The position numbers were made by a program, and so were the translations under genes. Under the pieces are notes generated by a model, which was given only the letters and a program-made list of their open reading frames with translations, had not been told where the DNA came from and did no database searches. From Strigamia acuminata (Eukaryota > Arthropoda > Chilopoda > Geophilomorpha > Linotaeniidae), in contig OX442318.1 of assembly GCA_949358305.1 (NCBI GenBank), positions 2,156,501-2,220,500 of the forward strand: DNA of 64,000 nt. The letters run 5' to 3'. The number at the start of each line of letters is the position of its first letter. Positions within the stretch are counted from its first letter, which is position 1. This document shows positions 24,901-36,100 of this stretch, one piece after another.

Positions 24901-26116
24901 TTGACAGGTCCATGGTGGTTACCCAATTAAATGGAGCCAGCTCACGGAGAATCGCTTCGATGGAGGGCATCTGTATCGGATCTATCACCGTTATTGCATT
25001 GAGCGGGCGGTAGTCGATACACAAGCGAGGCTCGGAGCCGGGTCGCATTACTAGGACGATCCTCATCGCGTATTCGCCCAATGCTTCTGTGACGATGCCT
25101 TTGTCGAGCATGTCTTGACACATCTGGGTCACTATGTCCCGTTTTTGGGGATTCATCCCCTTGTATGGCACGCGAATCGGTTTGTCCGTCGTCAGTTCGA
25201 TCTCGTGTACGGCTTCGGTCGTCCTTCCGGGCGTTTTGGTGAGGATCCGCTCGTGCTTACGAAGTATTCGTCTCAGCGATGATGCCTCGTTGATTTGCAG
25301 AGCGGCTTCCTCGACCAACGTGTCCACCATGTTGCTTCTTTGCAATTCCAGAGCGAAGGCTACGAAATCGTAGTCCTGTACGAATTTTCGCAGTCCTCTC
25401 TCGTATTCCTCCTTCTCTTGGGCCTCGTCCAGTAATTTTTGGGGTACTACTGGAATGGGCCTTTCACCTTCGGGGCTTATCCAATTCCACGATCTCGTTA
25501 TCGGATTTGGCTGTATTTTTAGTTTAGCCATGATGTCGATTCCGAGGAGGAACACCTTGTCGTGGGATGGCAGCACCAAGAAGGGGTGGGATAGGTTCCC
25601 TCCCCTCCAATCGATGGTGATTTTTATTACGCCCCTTGGCTTTACATAGCCATTAGCCGTGAGTAATTCCACATTCTCGTTCACTTTCATCATTTTGTCT
25701 TCGATGTCTAGGCTCTCGACTAGATCTTCGGATATGAAAGAACGATCCGCTCCGGAATCCAGTAGTCCCAGTAACTTTTGGTTTTCAATGGTCACTGGTA
25801 ACATACAGAGTGTCTCGCAATGTGACTTTGAGACGTTGCAGTGAAATACTCGCAATTTCTGCGGTATGACGTCCAGGTCAAACGGGAGTTCGGCCCAACT
25901 ATTGTCTGTCTTGGCCTCAGTCCTCACTTGCATGCCCCTCAGTATCACTTTTTCTTCCTTCTCCGGTGCGGATTGGGCTCGGTCTTTAACTTGCGCATCA
26001 AGTATGGCGTGACCGGCAGGTCCGGTATGGAATTTCTTTTTCCTTGTTATTTCCTCGGCTTTCGCAGACGAAGTCGATTCTATTTCTTCGACGACGCCTG
26101 CGCTTGGCAGTTTTTT
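21995..26116 (-). pseudogene. pol: Gypsy pol: protease, RT, RNase H, integrase, with two in-frame TAG codons
   Basis: One reading frame, entered from gag by -1 frameshift. Seen in order: aspartic protease with LLDSGADRSFI; RT with LCIDYRPLNAIT, MDLSKGYWQVEL and MPFGLVNAPSTFQ, then the YLDD catalytic box at about 24712-24723; RNase H with HTDASRVGLGAALL and TDHQALSWL; integrase with an HHCC zinc finger (HGHPLASHAG, CSRCQAC), the catalytic Asp residues in WSVDLMGP and SDNGPQF, and Glu in NPVERLNK. TAG codons at 24728-24730 (two codons before YLDD) and 24380-24382 (RT-RNase H connection) interrupt an otherwise open frame. All three open segments share the same frame, so there is no indel. The product is truncated unless the stops are read through or are sequence errors. 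Confidence 0.92.
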
Positions 26117-29100
26117 GCCAGGGCGATATTTAACTCGGCCATCATCTTCATCATGGTCTGTGTCTCGCTAGTGATTTTGGCCGTTTTTTCGCATTTGTCG
26201 GAATAATGGCCGTATTCCCCACAGCTGTAGCATTTAATATTGCTTTTGTCGCCCGTGGGTGTGAAACCCGGTTTTTTCGGGACGAATGCTGTTGGGAACC
26301 GTCTTTTGGGGCCCGGCGCCCCTTTTTCTTTGGCTGCGCGGGCGTGAGCTCTGAATTGGGTGATGGCCAGCGCTCGGTGCGCGTGATGAAGGTACGGACC
26401 TTGGTCGTCGCACCCTGTCGATAAGTTCTCGAGGTGCTCGTGCAGGTCCTCTTCATCCGTTGTTTCTTCTGCCGGCTCGGCGACCGCCGCGGGAGGTGAC
26501 GCTTCTTCTGTTTTCGCCGAGGTGGCTAAGTCAGTCGAGGTCACCTGCATCGCCGTAGTCGTCGGAGCTTTCTTTGGGGCAGCAATCGGGTTGCTTGGGA
26601 GCGTTACACCGGTTTTTGGGGTCAACGTCCGTCCCGAAGACGCCTCAGTGAGGCTCATTATGCCGCTGAGGTATTCGCTCGGTCTCATTAGTTTCTCGGA
26701 AGCTTTATGGCGTTCGGCGCTGGTTATCAGTCGCTTTTCGTGGGCTTCCGCTTCTTCGGGTGGCAGTGAGGCGTAATACCTTTGTTCTATCTCCAGCGTA
26801 TTGGTTAGGAGATAATTACTGACATCCCGATAGTTGCCAGTGCGGGGAGCACGCATGTCCAGCAATATTCGTTGTGAATGCGCTGACAATCCCCCATAGA
26901 AAATCATCGTAAACCCGGCAGGGTTAATTTCGTACGGTGCTCGGGCGAAGAGTAATTTCGCTCGGGCGTCGTAGTCGGCGAGTGTTTCACCTGGGGCTTG
27001 ACGGAGACCACGCAATTTGTTGCTGATCTCGTCTGGTGTCTCGCCGTATCGTAGGTCGAAACGGACGAGAAAGTCGTCCCAGGTCGGATTTTTCAGTCCT
27101 TGGTACCACTCGCGGGCTGATCCAGTGGTTAGTTCCACTAGACCGTGTGTGAGCATATCGGCGACGGTCGCCTTCGTAGCTTTCTTAATTCTCATCACTT
27201 CGTCGAGGAAGCGGTCTCCCGCTTTCCACGAACCGTCGAATCGCGTCTGCACGTAGTGTTGCCATCGGATATTACCCGTGGCTTCGGCCGCTGGTTCGTT
27301 ACGCACGCCATATTTGCGTTTGACCCTTTCACCGGCGCGGTTATGTTCATCTCCGGGGTGGCCTAAGTCGATTCCTTCCTTTCGGAAAGAGTTCAATAAG
27401 GCACGTCCCAGTTCAGCCATTGTATATTGCCGGCCGGCAGAGTCCTGGAAATTCCCCTCCTGTATGGAAGGGCGAGAGCTGTGCGAAGATCGGTTGGAGG
27501 TATTCGGTCGGTCCGAATGATGCTGGTTGCTGCCGCGGCTCTCTCGGTGTGATCCGGATGACGGTCGACTTTGGTCGTCGTCGTCCGACGAATCAGAAGG
27601 GTCGGAAGGGTCGCCTTGTGGGCGGTCTCTTGGTCCCTTCGGGGGGACTTCTCCGCCATCCCGTGATTTCTTCGAGCCTCCGGAGGGCGGCGGCTCCTTT
27701 TCGTCGCTGCTCCCGTAAAAAGAATACCATTTATTCTCTTCGCTTTCTGGGCGCTCGCGGTCCTTATTCGCGTTCTTTTTGTTAAGTAACGCGTCGATTG
27801 CGGCGCTTCTTTCGGATCGTTTCGAGGGGTTACGGTTTCTGGATTTTCCGTCCGGTTGGTCGTCTTCCCGTGACTTCCTCTTTTTTGTTTCGGCGTGGGA
27901 ACCACTGGCGGGCTGTTTGTCCGTTTTCGGATCCTCCTTTTTATTCCTCTCCGAAACGTCCGGCTCGTACTCTCTTTGGAATTTCTCTGTTTCCTTTTCC
28001 CAATTTTCGGCTTCCCATCGTTTTTGCTCGTCAATTATCGCTTTTTTCTTAGCTTGGTACTCGTCGGTCCATCTGTACCGCCCCCATTCTTCTTGTTCTT
28101 CTAGAAGTTGCTCCTTTTCTCTCCTTGCTCTTGCGGCTTTCATCCTTTCGTGGTATTGTTCTTCCCACTTCTGGTGTTGCCGCTGAGCTTCTTCTCTCAG
28201 TTTCTGCAATTTCTCGGCTTTTCGCTGGGCTAGGAGGGCTCGGAATTGGTCTTCGTAGTCTTGGGCTTCCCTGTGCCTCCCTTCTACGGTATTATTCCAT
28301 TCTCTTCGTATTTTGGCTTCCTGCTCTTCCCTTATCTCCTGCACCATTTCTTCCGTTTTCTCCGTGGCCCTTTTTTCTCGCTGCAGTCGTTCCTCTTCCT
28401 CTTTCCAGAGTTCTCTCCTCTCAGCGCTTACTCTACGCTGACGATTTGTCGTTTCCTGCCTCGCTTCTTCTCGGGCCTTCTCCCGAGATTCGTGAAGGGC
28501 TTTGTGAGGATCGGGCACGAAGTTACCTACGTCACTCGGCGTTTCTTGCGATACAGGCGTCTCCGCTGCTGGTCTTGCGACTGGCGTCGGGGCCTGTGCT
28601 GCGCAAATTGCTTTTGTGAGTATGGTAATCGAGTCCCAGACTGACGTTCCCGGCGGAATATCGGTTACCGCTTTCAGTCGGGCTGCTTGTTGCGATAGGT
28701 GAATTAAATGGGCGACTTCGGGGGAAACAGGGGCAGGTCTCGCCGAGGCGCTGGAGGCCATCGGGGTCCTACTCGTATTTCTCGCCGGAGTTTCGTTCAG
28801 GGGGGCAGATTGGTGACTTTTTGCCGGTGATGGGTTGCTGTCGAATGTGGTTGTTCGCCTCGGAGTTTCCGTCTTCTCCTCGGCTACCAGTATCGGCACT
28901 CGTCCTGTTGTTGTATCGCGAATTTCTTCTTGATTTTCCAGGACTTCAGTATCGGTATCTTCGACAAAGGGCATATCTGAGGAGAGCGGCTCTCGCTCGG
29001 GCTCGGTTAGGGCCTCAAGCGAAGCAGCTGCTTCCTCTTTCTGCGCCTTTGCTTTCCTCCGATTCGCTCGGGCTTTCGCCTTCGCGGATTGTTCGGGAAC

Positions 29101-29199
29101 TGGGCCGCCCGACCTTAAGTTATAGTCGGAGGTCCGTTTTCCTTTTTCGAGCGTAGGTCGCTCGTTATCAGACGCGGATTGTTCATCTTGGTCTGACAT
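26080..29199 (-). CDS. gag: Gypsy gag polyprotein, 1039 codons
   Basis: Structural protein of the retrotransposon particle. N-terminal third is Pro/Ser/Thr-rich. The middle is a long Glu/Arg/Lys-rich likely coiled coil (EEERLQREKRATEKTEEM and similar). The capsid-like region contains WEYQGL-type hallmarks (SAREWYQGLKNPTWDDF, ETLADYDARAKLLF), as in retrotransposon Gag domains. A single CCHC zinc knuckle, CYSCGEYGHYSDKC, lies at about residues 990-1003. Large for a Gypsy Gag because of the coiled-coil segment. The start ATG lies about 95 nt after the 5' LTR. Confidence 0.93.
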   Translation of the reverse strand: MSDQDEQSASDNERPTLEKGKRTSDYNLRSGGPVPEQSAKAKARANRRKAKAQKEEAAASLEALTEPEREPLSSDMPFVEDTDTEVLENQEEIRDTTTGRVPILVAEEKTETPRRTTTFDSNPSPAKSHQSAPLNETPARNTSRTPMASSASARPAPVSPEVAHLIHLSQQAARLKAVTDIPPGTSVWDSITILTKAICAAQAPTPVARPAAETPVSQETPSDVGNFVPDPHKALHESREKAREEARQETTNRQRRVSAERRELWKEEEERLQREKRATEKTEEMVQEIREEQEAKIRREWNNTVEGRHREAQDYEDQFRALLAQRKAEKLQKLREEAQRQHQKWEEQYHERMKAARARREKEQLLEEQEEWGRYRWTDEYQAKKKAIIDEQKRWEAENWEKETEKFQREYEPDVSERNKKEDPKTDKQPASGSHAETKKRKSREDDQPDGKSRNRNPSKRSERSAAIDALLNKKNANKDRERPESEENKWYSFYGSSDEKEPPPSGGSKKSRDGGEVPPKGPRDRPQGDPSDPSDSSDDDDQSRPSSGSHRESRGSNQHHSDRPNTSNRSSHSSRPSIQEGNFQDSAGRQYTMAELGRALLNSFRKEGIDLGHPGDEHNRAGERVKRKYGVRNEPAAEATGNIRWQHYVQTRFDGSWKAGDRFLDEVMRIKKATKATVADMLTHGLVELTTGSAREWYQGLKNPTWDDFLVRFDLRYGETPDEISNKLRGLRQAPGETLADYDARAKLLFARAPYEINPAGFTMIFYGGLSAHSQRILLDMRAPRTGNYRDVSNYLLTNTLEIEQRYYASLPPEEAEAHEKRLITSAERHKASEKLMRPSEYLSGIMSLTEASSGRTLTPKTGVTLPSNPIAAPKKAPTTTAMQVTSTDLATSAKTEEASPPAAVAEPAEETTDEEDLHEHLENLSTGCDDQGPYLHHAHRALAITQFRAHARAAKEKGAPGPKRRFPTAFVPKKPGFTPTGDKSNIKCYSCGEYGHYSDKCEKTAKITSETQTMMKMMAELNIALAKNCQAQASSKK
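26110..26116 (-). promoter_or_regulatory. -1 ribosomal frameshift heptamer A AAA AAC
   Basis: Near the end of gag the minus strand reads GCA AAA AAC TGC in the gag frame, that is A-AAA-AAC, a classical -1 slippery site. The pol frame is exactly -1 relative to gag and is open across this point and past the gag stop at 26080-26082. Confidence 0.75.
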
Positions 29200-29274
29200 T
29201 TCTTTGAGTAATTCTTCGATTCGGGTTATTATATTAAATGAGAGATCACAAGTTCAGTTGAGATTTATTTCTAA

Positions 29275-29292
29275 ATCCCGGACAGGCCCCCA
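29275..29292 (-). promoter_or_regulatory. Primer binding site, tRNA-Pro-like
   Basis: Two bases inside the 5' LTR, the plus strand reads ATCCCGGACAGGCCCCCA, which looks like a tRNA 3' end including CCA. A C discriminator and the AATCCCGGAC T-arm are typical of animal tRNA-Pro, so tRNA-Pro is the likely primer. Confidence 0.65.
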
Positions 29293-29294
29293 CG

Positions 29295-30112
29295 TGTCGC
29301 GTCCTACCTGGTGATAGGTTTAATGAGCTAACGTGTATTACTTTACCTGTGATTCTACTAAATATGTAAATTACCCAAATGAATACTAAGTATATTTAAA
29401 TGAACAAATAGGTTTATTCAATAGGCGTAAGCCTTGAAATACACTCAGTATAAAACTAGAGTCGACTTGGTCAGAGTCGAACAAAGGATTTCCCAAGATG
29501 GCGTCGTCGGTTCCGCGTGGTCGGCGGAACAAAGGCGGCGTCTCGAGTTGTCGTTAATTCGTCACGGATTCGTCGTTCACGGACGCGGTGGAATGCTCTT
29601 TCGAGTCTTCTATCCGTGCCTGTTGTCTAGGGGTTGGTTTTAGCGTCGCAAGGCTCTGTCCAGAAACGTGGAGTTTCTTACAGCGCGCTCGGACACTTCG
29701 CAATGGAAATAATTGTGGGTCGATTATTTGGTGTGAATTCACAAGGGTTAGTTTCCTGCTTTCGCGGGAAATAAACGCACAGTGTAAATTCGTGAGAGTT
29801 ACAGTTGCACTGGAATCAGCGGTCCTCGATCAATCCTAACTTTTGGTGGAGTTGGCCTGACGGTGAGGTAGTTGCTGTGTTCTTGGTGTCGTTTGTGTAA
29901 GTTCTGCTTGTAGGGCGCGAAACTCTACCTGATATAGGCCAGGGTGAGGGGCCTGGCTCGGCCAATGGGGGCCGTCCACGCATCACCTCACCCCCTCGGG
30001 GCACGCGCTTCCCAGGGGGGGAAGGCGGAGCCAACGCGAGGGAACTGACCTTTCCTAGTGACTCATGCGGATGGCGTCCACTGGAGGGACGACCACCCGC
30101 GGGGTCACCACA
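29295..30112 (-). repeat. 5' LTR of the Gypsy element
   Basis: 818-bp partner of the 17274-18091 LTR. It ends at the AGCT target duplication, 22 bp upstream of the gene B ATG, and its transcription direction points away from gene B. Confidence 0.93.
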
Positions 30113-30134
30113 AGCTATTTGAAGAAAATATACG

Positions 30135-33100
30135 ATGGATGGCTACAGATCAAATCAACCAGTTGGCCGAATTCAACAACTTAGAAGACGAAAGCTGCAA
30201 CGACTTCTGGCCAGCATTGTGGCGAAACAACCACAAATACCAGCATTCATTGAATCTATGACAACCATTTCAAAAAAGAAAAAGATTGTGTCTGTTCTAC
30301 TTTTCACATTGCTTATTGTCAATCTGACTGTGTGTGTTTACCAATCTACAGATCGAGTATTGTTTTTCATGAATGAACCAACAACTGTTGATGCGCACGT
30401 AATCGAAACAACATATGGTTCTTATCCTTATGTTTATATTTTTCCAATAACAACTCAAGAATATAACGATTACTATGGTAAGTACGGTAATTACAGTAGG
30501 GGATGTAATGCTTTATGGAATCTGCCAAATCGGCATCATCAGAACTTTAGTGACTCCGTCAAACTTCTGAGTATTCCTAGTTACATAACTGAAGCCTATT
30601 TCAAAATGGTAAACCTTCATTTCTTTTTGTATAAATCAAATAAATAAGAAAAATTTTGCAGGGAAAATCACATATAAATATTAAGATTGGAAATTATGAT
30701 TCCGTCATGCAACCGACTGCTCAAGTTTCAAGTTGTAAGTATTAACACTCACTGACAAAACTTAAGTCCAGATTTGTCATTTATACTCATTTTTGTTTAG
30801 CATTGTGGCTTCCATATGGAAATGTTAATTACAGGATGGTAATCAAATTGAAATTTCCATCCAGTTGCGGTTACTATTACGTAAGTTTTTAATTTAGTCC
30901 AGAATATAGAAACGTTTATCTTAGCAAAGATGCATACTAAACGAAGTAAAAGATGCATATACTCAAAGTCACCAGATCATAAACATCTCGGGTTTACAGT
31001 ATTATCTACAACTACAGCTATACTCAAAAGCAATACAACATTGACCTATTTGAGCCGGATTACGCCTAACTGTGAACTGTGTGGCCTGTGTAAAAATTAA
31101 TTAGTTTTTTATTGGTTGTATTGCTTAGTTAGATAACATTTCTGGTGTTATGGGCTTCTTTTTTGTGCCACTACACCAGTGATAAGGCTCAATCAATTGG
31201 GAAATAGGTCAACGTTGTATTGGTTTTGAGTATAGCTAATAAATAAAAATAATAGAGTTTGCGGGATGCATTTTTCCCTTACAGTTAAACACTATACGGT
31301 ATAAAAATAGTGTAAGGGAAAAATGATAAATTAAGTTTTTGCGGGCTGCATTTTTCCCTTATCACTGCACTATTTCACTATGTCACGTGATCACCAAAAC
31401 TGTAGCAGTCTCTATTGATAAAAATTAGAGACAATTGTTGTATTTTACTGCTTCAAAACAATGAAGCAGCTTTATTATTGTGAATTAAAACCAAATGAAA
31501 AAGAAAACAATGATATAAACCTTAATACGTGCCCTTTGTGCGAAGAAATTAAAATGGCGGCGAATGAGGTCGTTGCTAATCCAAATTTTAAGACCGTGAC
31601 GTAAATAGTGGAAAACTACCGGATTGGCTGCGCTATATTTTATTTTAGTGTTCAAAACGATACACTAAAGGTTGTTTGCTCCACGATACACTATTTAAAT
31701 AGTGTATCGTGGAGCATATTTTGCTGTTCCCCCCATCTTAAATTTTACCCTGGTTTTTCAAGTATACAGGGTGAACAAAAAGTCTATCACTATAGTAAAT
31801 ATTTCTGAAAGTGCTGACAATTCATCTGATCTAATGATGGTAAAGTATTAAAGTTGGGTGGGGCAATCTTTTGGTGACCTGAAATTTGACCTTGGGATGT
31901 TCCTTCAAGGTGATTGGGAAATTATCTCGGAAACTGTTAGAGATAAACAGAAATTAACAATTGTAAACTTGTAGAGCAACATTTGTTTAGTCTAAAAATG
32001 ATTAATTCTCAAATCTTTTGTACTAAACAATTTTAAGAAAATTGCAATTGAAAAAGTAGACACAAGTCAAAGGATAACATGGCCAAAATTGAAAAAGTGC
32101 CAAAAACGTGCTGATTAGACGTAAAATGACCCAAAAAATCAATTCCCCTGGTCGGAATTTGCATATCTGGCACCGTTGCAGAGATATGGACAGAAAACTG
32201 AATTTTTTTATGACTTTTTCTTTTCAAAACTACTTTTTCAATTGCGATTTTCTTAAAAAAATTTAGTACAAAATATTTGAGAATTAGTCATTTTTAGACT
32301 AAACAAATGTTGCTCTACAAGTTTACAATTGGAAATTTCTGTCTATCTTTAACGGTTTCCGAGATAATTTCCCAATGACCTTGAAGGAACATCCCAAGGT
32401 GAAATTTTGGATCACCAAAAGATTGCCCCACCCAACTTTAATACTTTACCATCATTAGATCAAATGAATTGTCAGCACTTTCAGAAATATTTACTATAGT
32501 GATAGACTCTTTGTTCACCCTGTATATTGCACATTACAAAAAAGAAAGAATTGTATTTTTCTGTTTAATTAAAATTACTATACGTATTTTTTTTTACGGT
32601 TTCAGGGATTAATTGATACATCACCAATTAAATACCATTTTCATTTTAATGACGCACTGTATATGTCGTTAAAAAATAAATATGTAGCTACATCAAATGT
32701 CTATAAAGTAAGAAAACAATGCCCTAACCAAGCTAATCTTGTGTAAACTAACCGATACAACTCGACTCATACTTGACATCTAATTGTGGTTTCAGTATCA
32801 CTTCATCAGCACAAAGCGAAATCCTTGCGAAAACAATTTGCACGACTGTTTTCATCTTTGTCTCCAGAAAAGTCTTAATTGCAGGTACGTCATGTCATAT
32901 TTTTCTAAAGATAACTGGCAATTATCTGTCCACACTGCAATTTTCCATCTATTTTCAACTCATAAATAACAGTGCTGGCCTTGAAATTTGCAGGGCCCGT
33001 TGCAAACCCCAAGCACTGGCTCCAAAACCCCCCAAGTATTAAAATTTTTGAACCATATGGATTAGTCTGTCTCTAATAAACAACTGAAATCGATGAAACT

Positions 33101-36100
33101 TAACTTAATTTTAGATACCCATTTTATGAGGCAAGACATCTACCAATATGCAATGACACATATCTAGGAGAACAATATGAGATATGGACCAAATTAGTCC
33201 TTAACCTTAATGTAGAGGAATCTTGCAAATGTCTCGATTTATGTGATGTGACACAACAAAGTATAACTTACGATCAGATTCCTGATTCTCAGCCTACCAT
33301 AGAAGTTGCTGTTGGCAATAAATACGTGAGGACATTGCATCAACGTTATTCCTACGACATAATCTCTTTACTGTGCGACATTGGTGGCAACATCGGACTC
33401 TATTTCGGAATGTCTTGTTTGACACTCGCCGAATTATTCGTCCACTGCTGCAAAGTACCTTTCATCCAGTTGACCGGAAAAAGAAAATCAAATTCAAAGA
33501 TAAAAATCAAAATCCAGACAATTCTTAAAAGAAAACAAAAAACCCAAAATCGATCCTGTCTCAACAATAAATGGAAGAACATCCTGTTAATGATTCTGAT
33601 TATAATCTCGATTTATAATGTCTACAACTCAATTAATTCTTATTTGGATTATCCATTTGCCAAAACTGTTATTCTGGTTCGAGACGACATTATTAGTTAT
33701 CCACTAATTGTCGATTGCCGAGACAATTACAAGATAACAACTGCAAAAAAAACTTTGGCTAAAAAACTGAAAAATGATCATCTTAATTACCAACTCATCG
33801 ATCTACACCTTAAATTTGGTAACAATTCTCTTAAATTATGGAAAGACTCATCAAATTTCAACGGACAATACAGGCATCAACACTTAGACCGATGGGAAAA
33901 CGTAAGCAACTAAATTTCTCAATAATTTTATCTCCGAGTTTTGTGGGTTTCCTCAAACAAATCCCTCAACTATTTCTTCAAGAGCTTGGCGACAATTGTA
34001 AAAAGCATTGTGAAAATTCCCACGTTTTTTTTAAAATGTATACAGATTGCTGGTTGGGGACCCAGTAGCAGATTTTTCAACCAAGTTGTTCACATTACGT
34101 TTCCCCAATTTTTAAATTTTCCCACGTTATCCTTAGTTTAAATGAATCTTACATCAGCATGAATTATAGGGATTTTTCCACTTCTGTAATTTTTACAGAA
34201 GTGGAAAAATCCCTGTAATTCTTTTTTTCCTGAAAATTAATTAATGAGTGTTATTTAGGAGTACGGAAATAAATGGAGAGTGATTTGTAAGAACAAATAT
34301 GAAAACGACTTTACTCTTTGAAAGTTACATGAGCAGTGAGAAAATCAAACAATGTTGTCATAGCAACTAACACTTAACAATGCAATGCTTCTTAACTACA
34401 GATAACAAGATGCTTAGCAACTAACTTAACAATAACATGCTAACAATGAGGTTAACTTTTATTCCCCAAAAACTTTTTTTTCTTATTTTATATTGCCAAA
34501 TTACAAATAGTTTTTCAATTATTATGAACATAATTTAATATTTATAACACAAAACACTCTTAATGGGAGCGCCATACACCACTTTGCCATCTGTTTGCAC
34601 TAGGTGGCGTATTAAAATTAGTCTTAAAACATGTGCTTTTACCAGGAAAAATGCGATTGCACCAGGAAAAATGTGATTGTGCACATGTGCAGAAGGATTT
34701 TTTAAAAGAAGGCAGAAATGACCGACCATGCCTGTACATGTGTAGTAGACACCATGGCTATGGGAAGGTTAAACCAATGGGATATAGAAAATTTAAGGTT
34801 AAACCAATGGGATATAGAAAATTTAAGCTTATCAGAATCAGAATCATGCAATTTAGAAATATCAATTTTCCTATTTCAGTATGATAAAAACCGTCGTGTC
34901 CTGAAATTTGCCAATGTATCAGAGTTATCGACAGTATTTGGAATCTGTACGGTGTTTAAAAAAGGTATAAAGAAATAAATGACATTTTTTTCTTCTAATG
35001 TTTCAATTGCCGACAGCTGTTCTGTCGTATTCTCCAAACGGAAACTGTATAAGTTTTCAGTCGAAGTCTTACAGATCCAATGTGCATCAACCAGTGAGAT
35101 ATTTAGCGCATTCACTTTTCAGTCGGATGTTTAATTGATAGTTATCATTACAGAACTTCATTTTTCCTCAAAATCAATATTTTCATCTTAAACACATTTT
35201 TTACATAAATCCTCGGAGTAAAGTTCAAATCGATGTTTCGCGTCAAACGGTAATTTCTACATTTACAAAAAGTACAATTGCTTAGTCGTTTTGTGCTACT
35301 CAGTTTATTCGAATAAATACGCCCAAATCTCCTTGTCAAGCGGACGAACTGGTTTCAAAATGTGAACGCGAATGTTATGCATCCAAACTAAACGAACAAC
35401 CACTAAAATGCAGGTTAGTTAGTCTCTGGATTAGATTGGCATTTCTGGTTATGCAACCTGCAGCAATCATAAAAATTATCACCTTTAAACTTATGAGAGA
35501 ATGCTGCTTAATTCTCTACCAGGTATGGTTGCAAAAGTAATGTTTCTGCTTATTTCGTTTTTAATTACACCACTGAAACTGTGAGAAAAGCAGAACTGTG
35601 TTCAAACAAGTGTCCCTTCATTCGTCTATTGGATGAAAACACAAAAACAAAAAAAAATAAACAGAAACAGAAACTTTGACTACACCTAATATTCTTAATG
35701 AAAACTTAGCTTAATTCAAGCTTTGCTTCAAAATTTCCAACTAAGTAGGAACTTGATTACTTACATGTGCTTTAGAATGAATGAATGCTTTTAATTATTT
35801 TCTATTAGATTACCGTTTATGGAAAAGAGTAAACTACCTCTCTGCGTGACTGCAGAAACAGCTAAACAAACCGTCAAAATGTACTTTAAATCTCAATTCA
35901 AGACAGATTCTCAAAAAGACTGCAAATGTTTGATACGCTGTGAAGAAACAATATTCATACCCACAATAGAATACGAAGATATTCCTCGAGGGAAGAACGA
36001 AATAAAATACAGTATTGAAAGCAACATCCGAGAAGTAATTGAAGAGCAGAAAAGCATTACCCTTGTGAAACTACTTTGTCAAATCGGATCCATTTTTGGT

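Larger units (their letters stand above)
17274..30112 (-). mobile_element. Nearly intact Ty3/Gypsy LTR retrotransposon
   Basis: 12.8-kb minus-strand element with order (in its own direction) 5' LTR 29295-30112, PBS, gag, pol, third ORF, PPT, 3' LTR 17274-18091. The 4-bp target duplication AGCT is seen at 17270-17273 and 30113-30116. Pol order is protease-RT-RNase H-integrase, which defines Metaviridae (Ty3/Gypsy). The base composition is clearly richer in G+C than the surrounding DNA. It sits directly upstream of the gene B start codon. The LTRs are nearly identical, so the insertion is young, but pol has two in-frame TAG codons. Confidence 0.95.
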
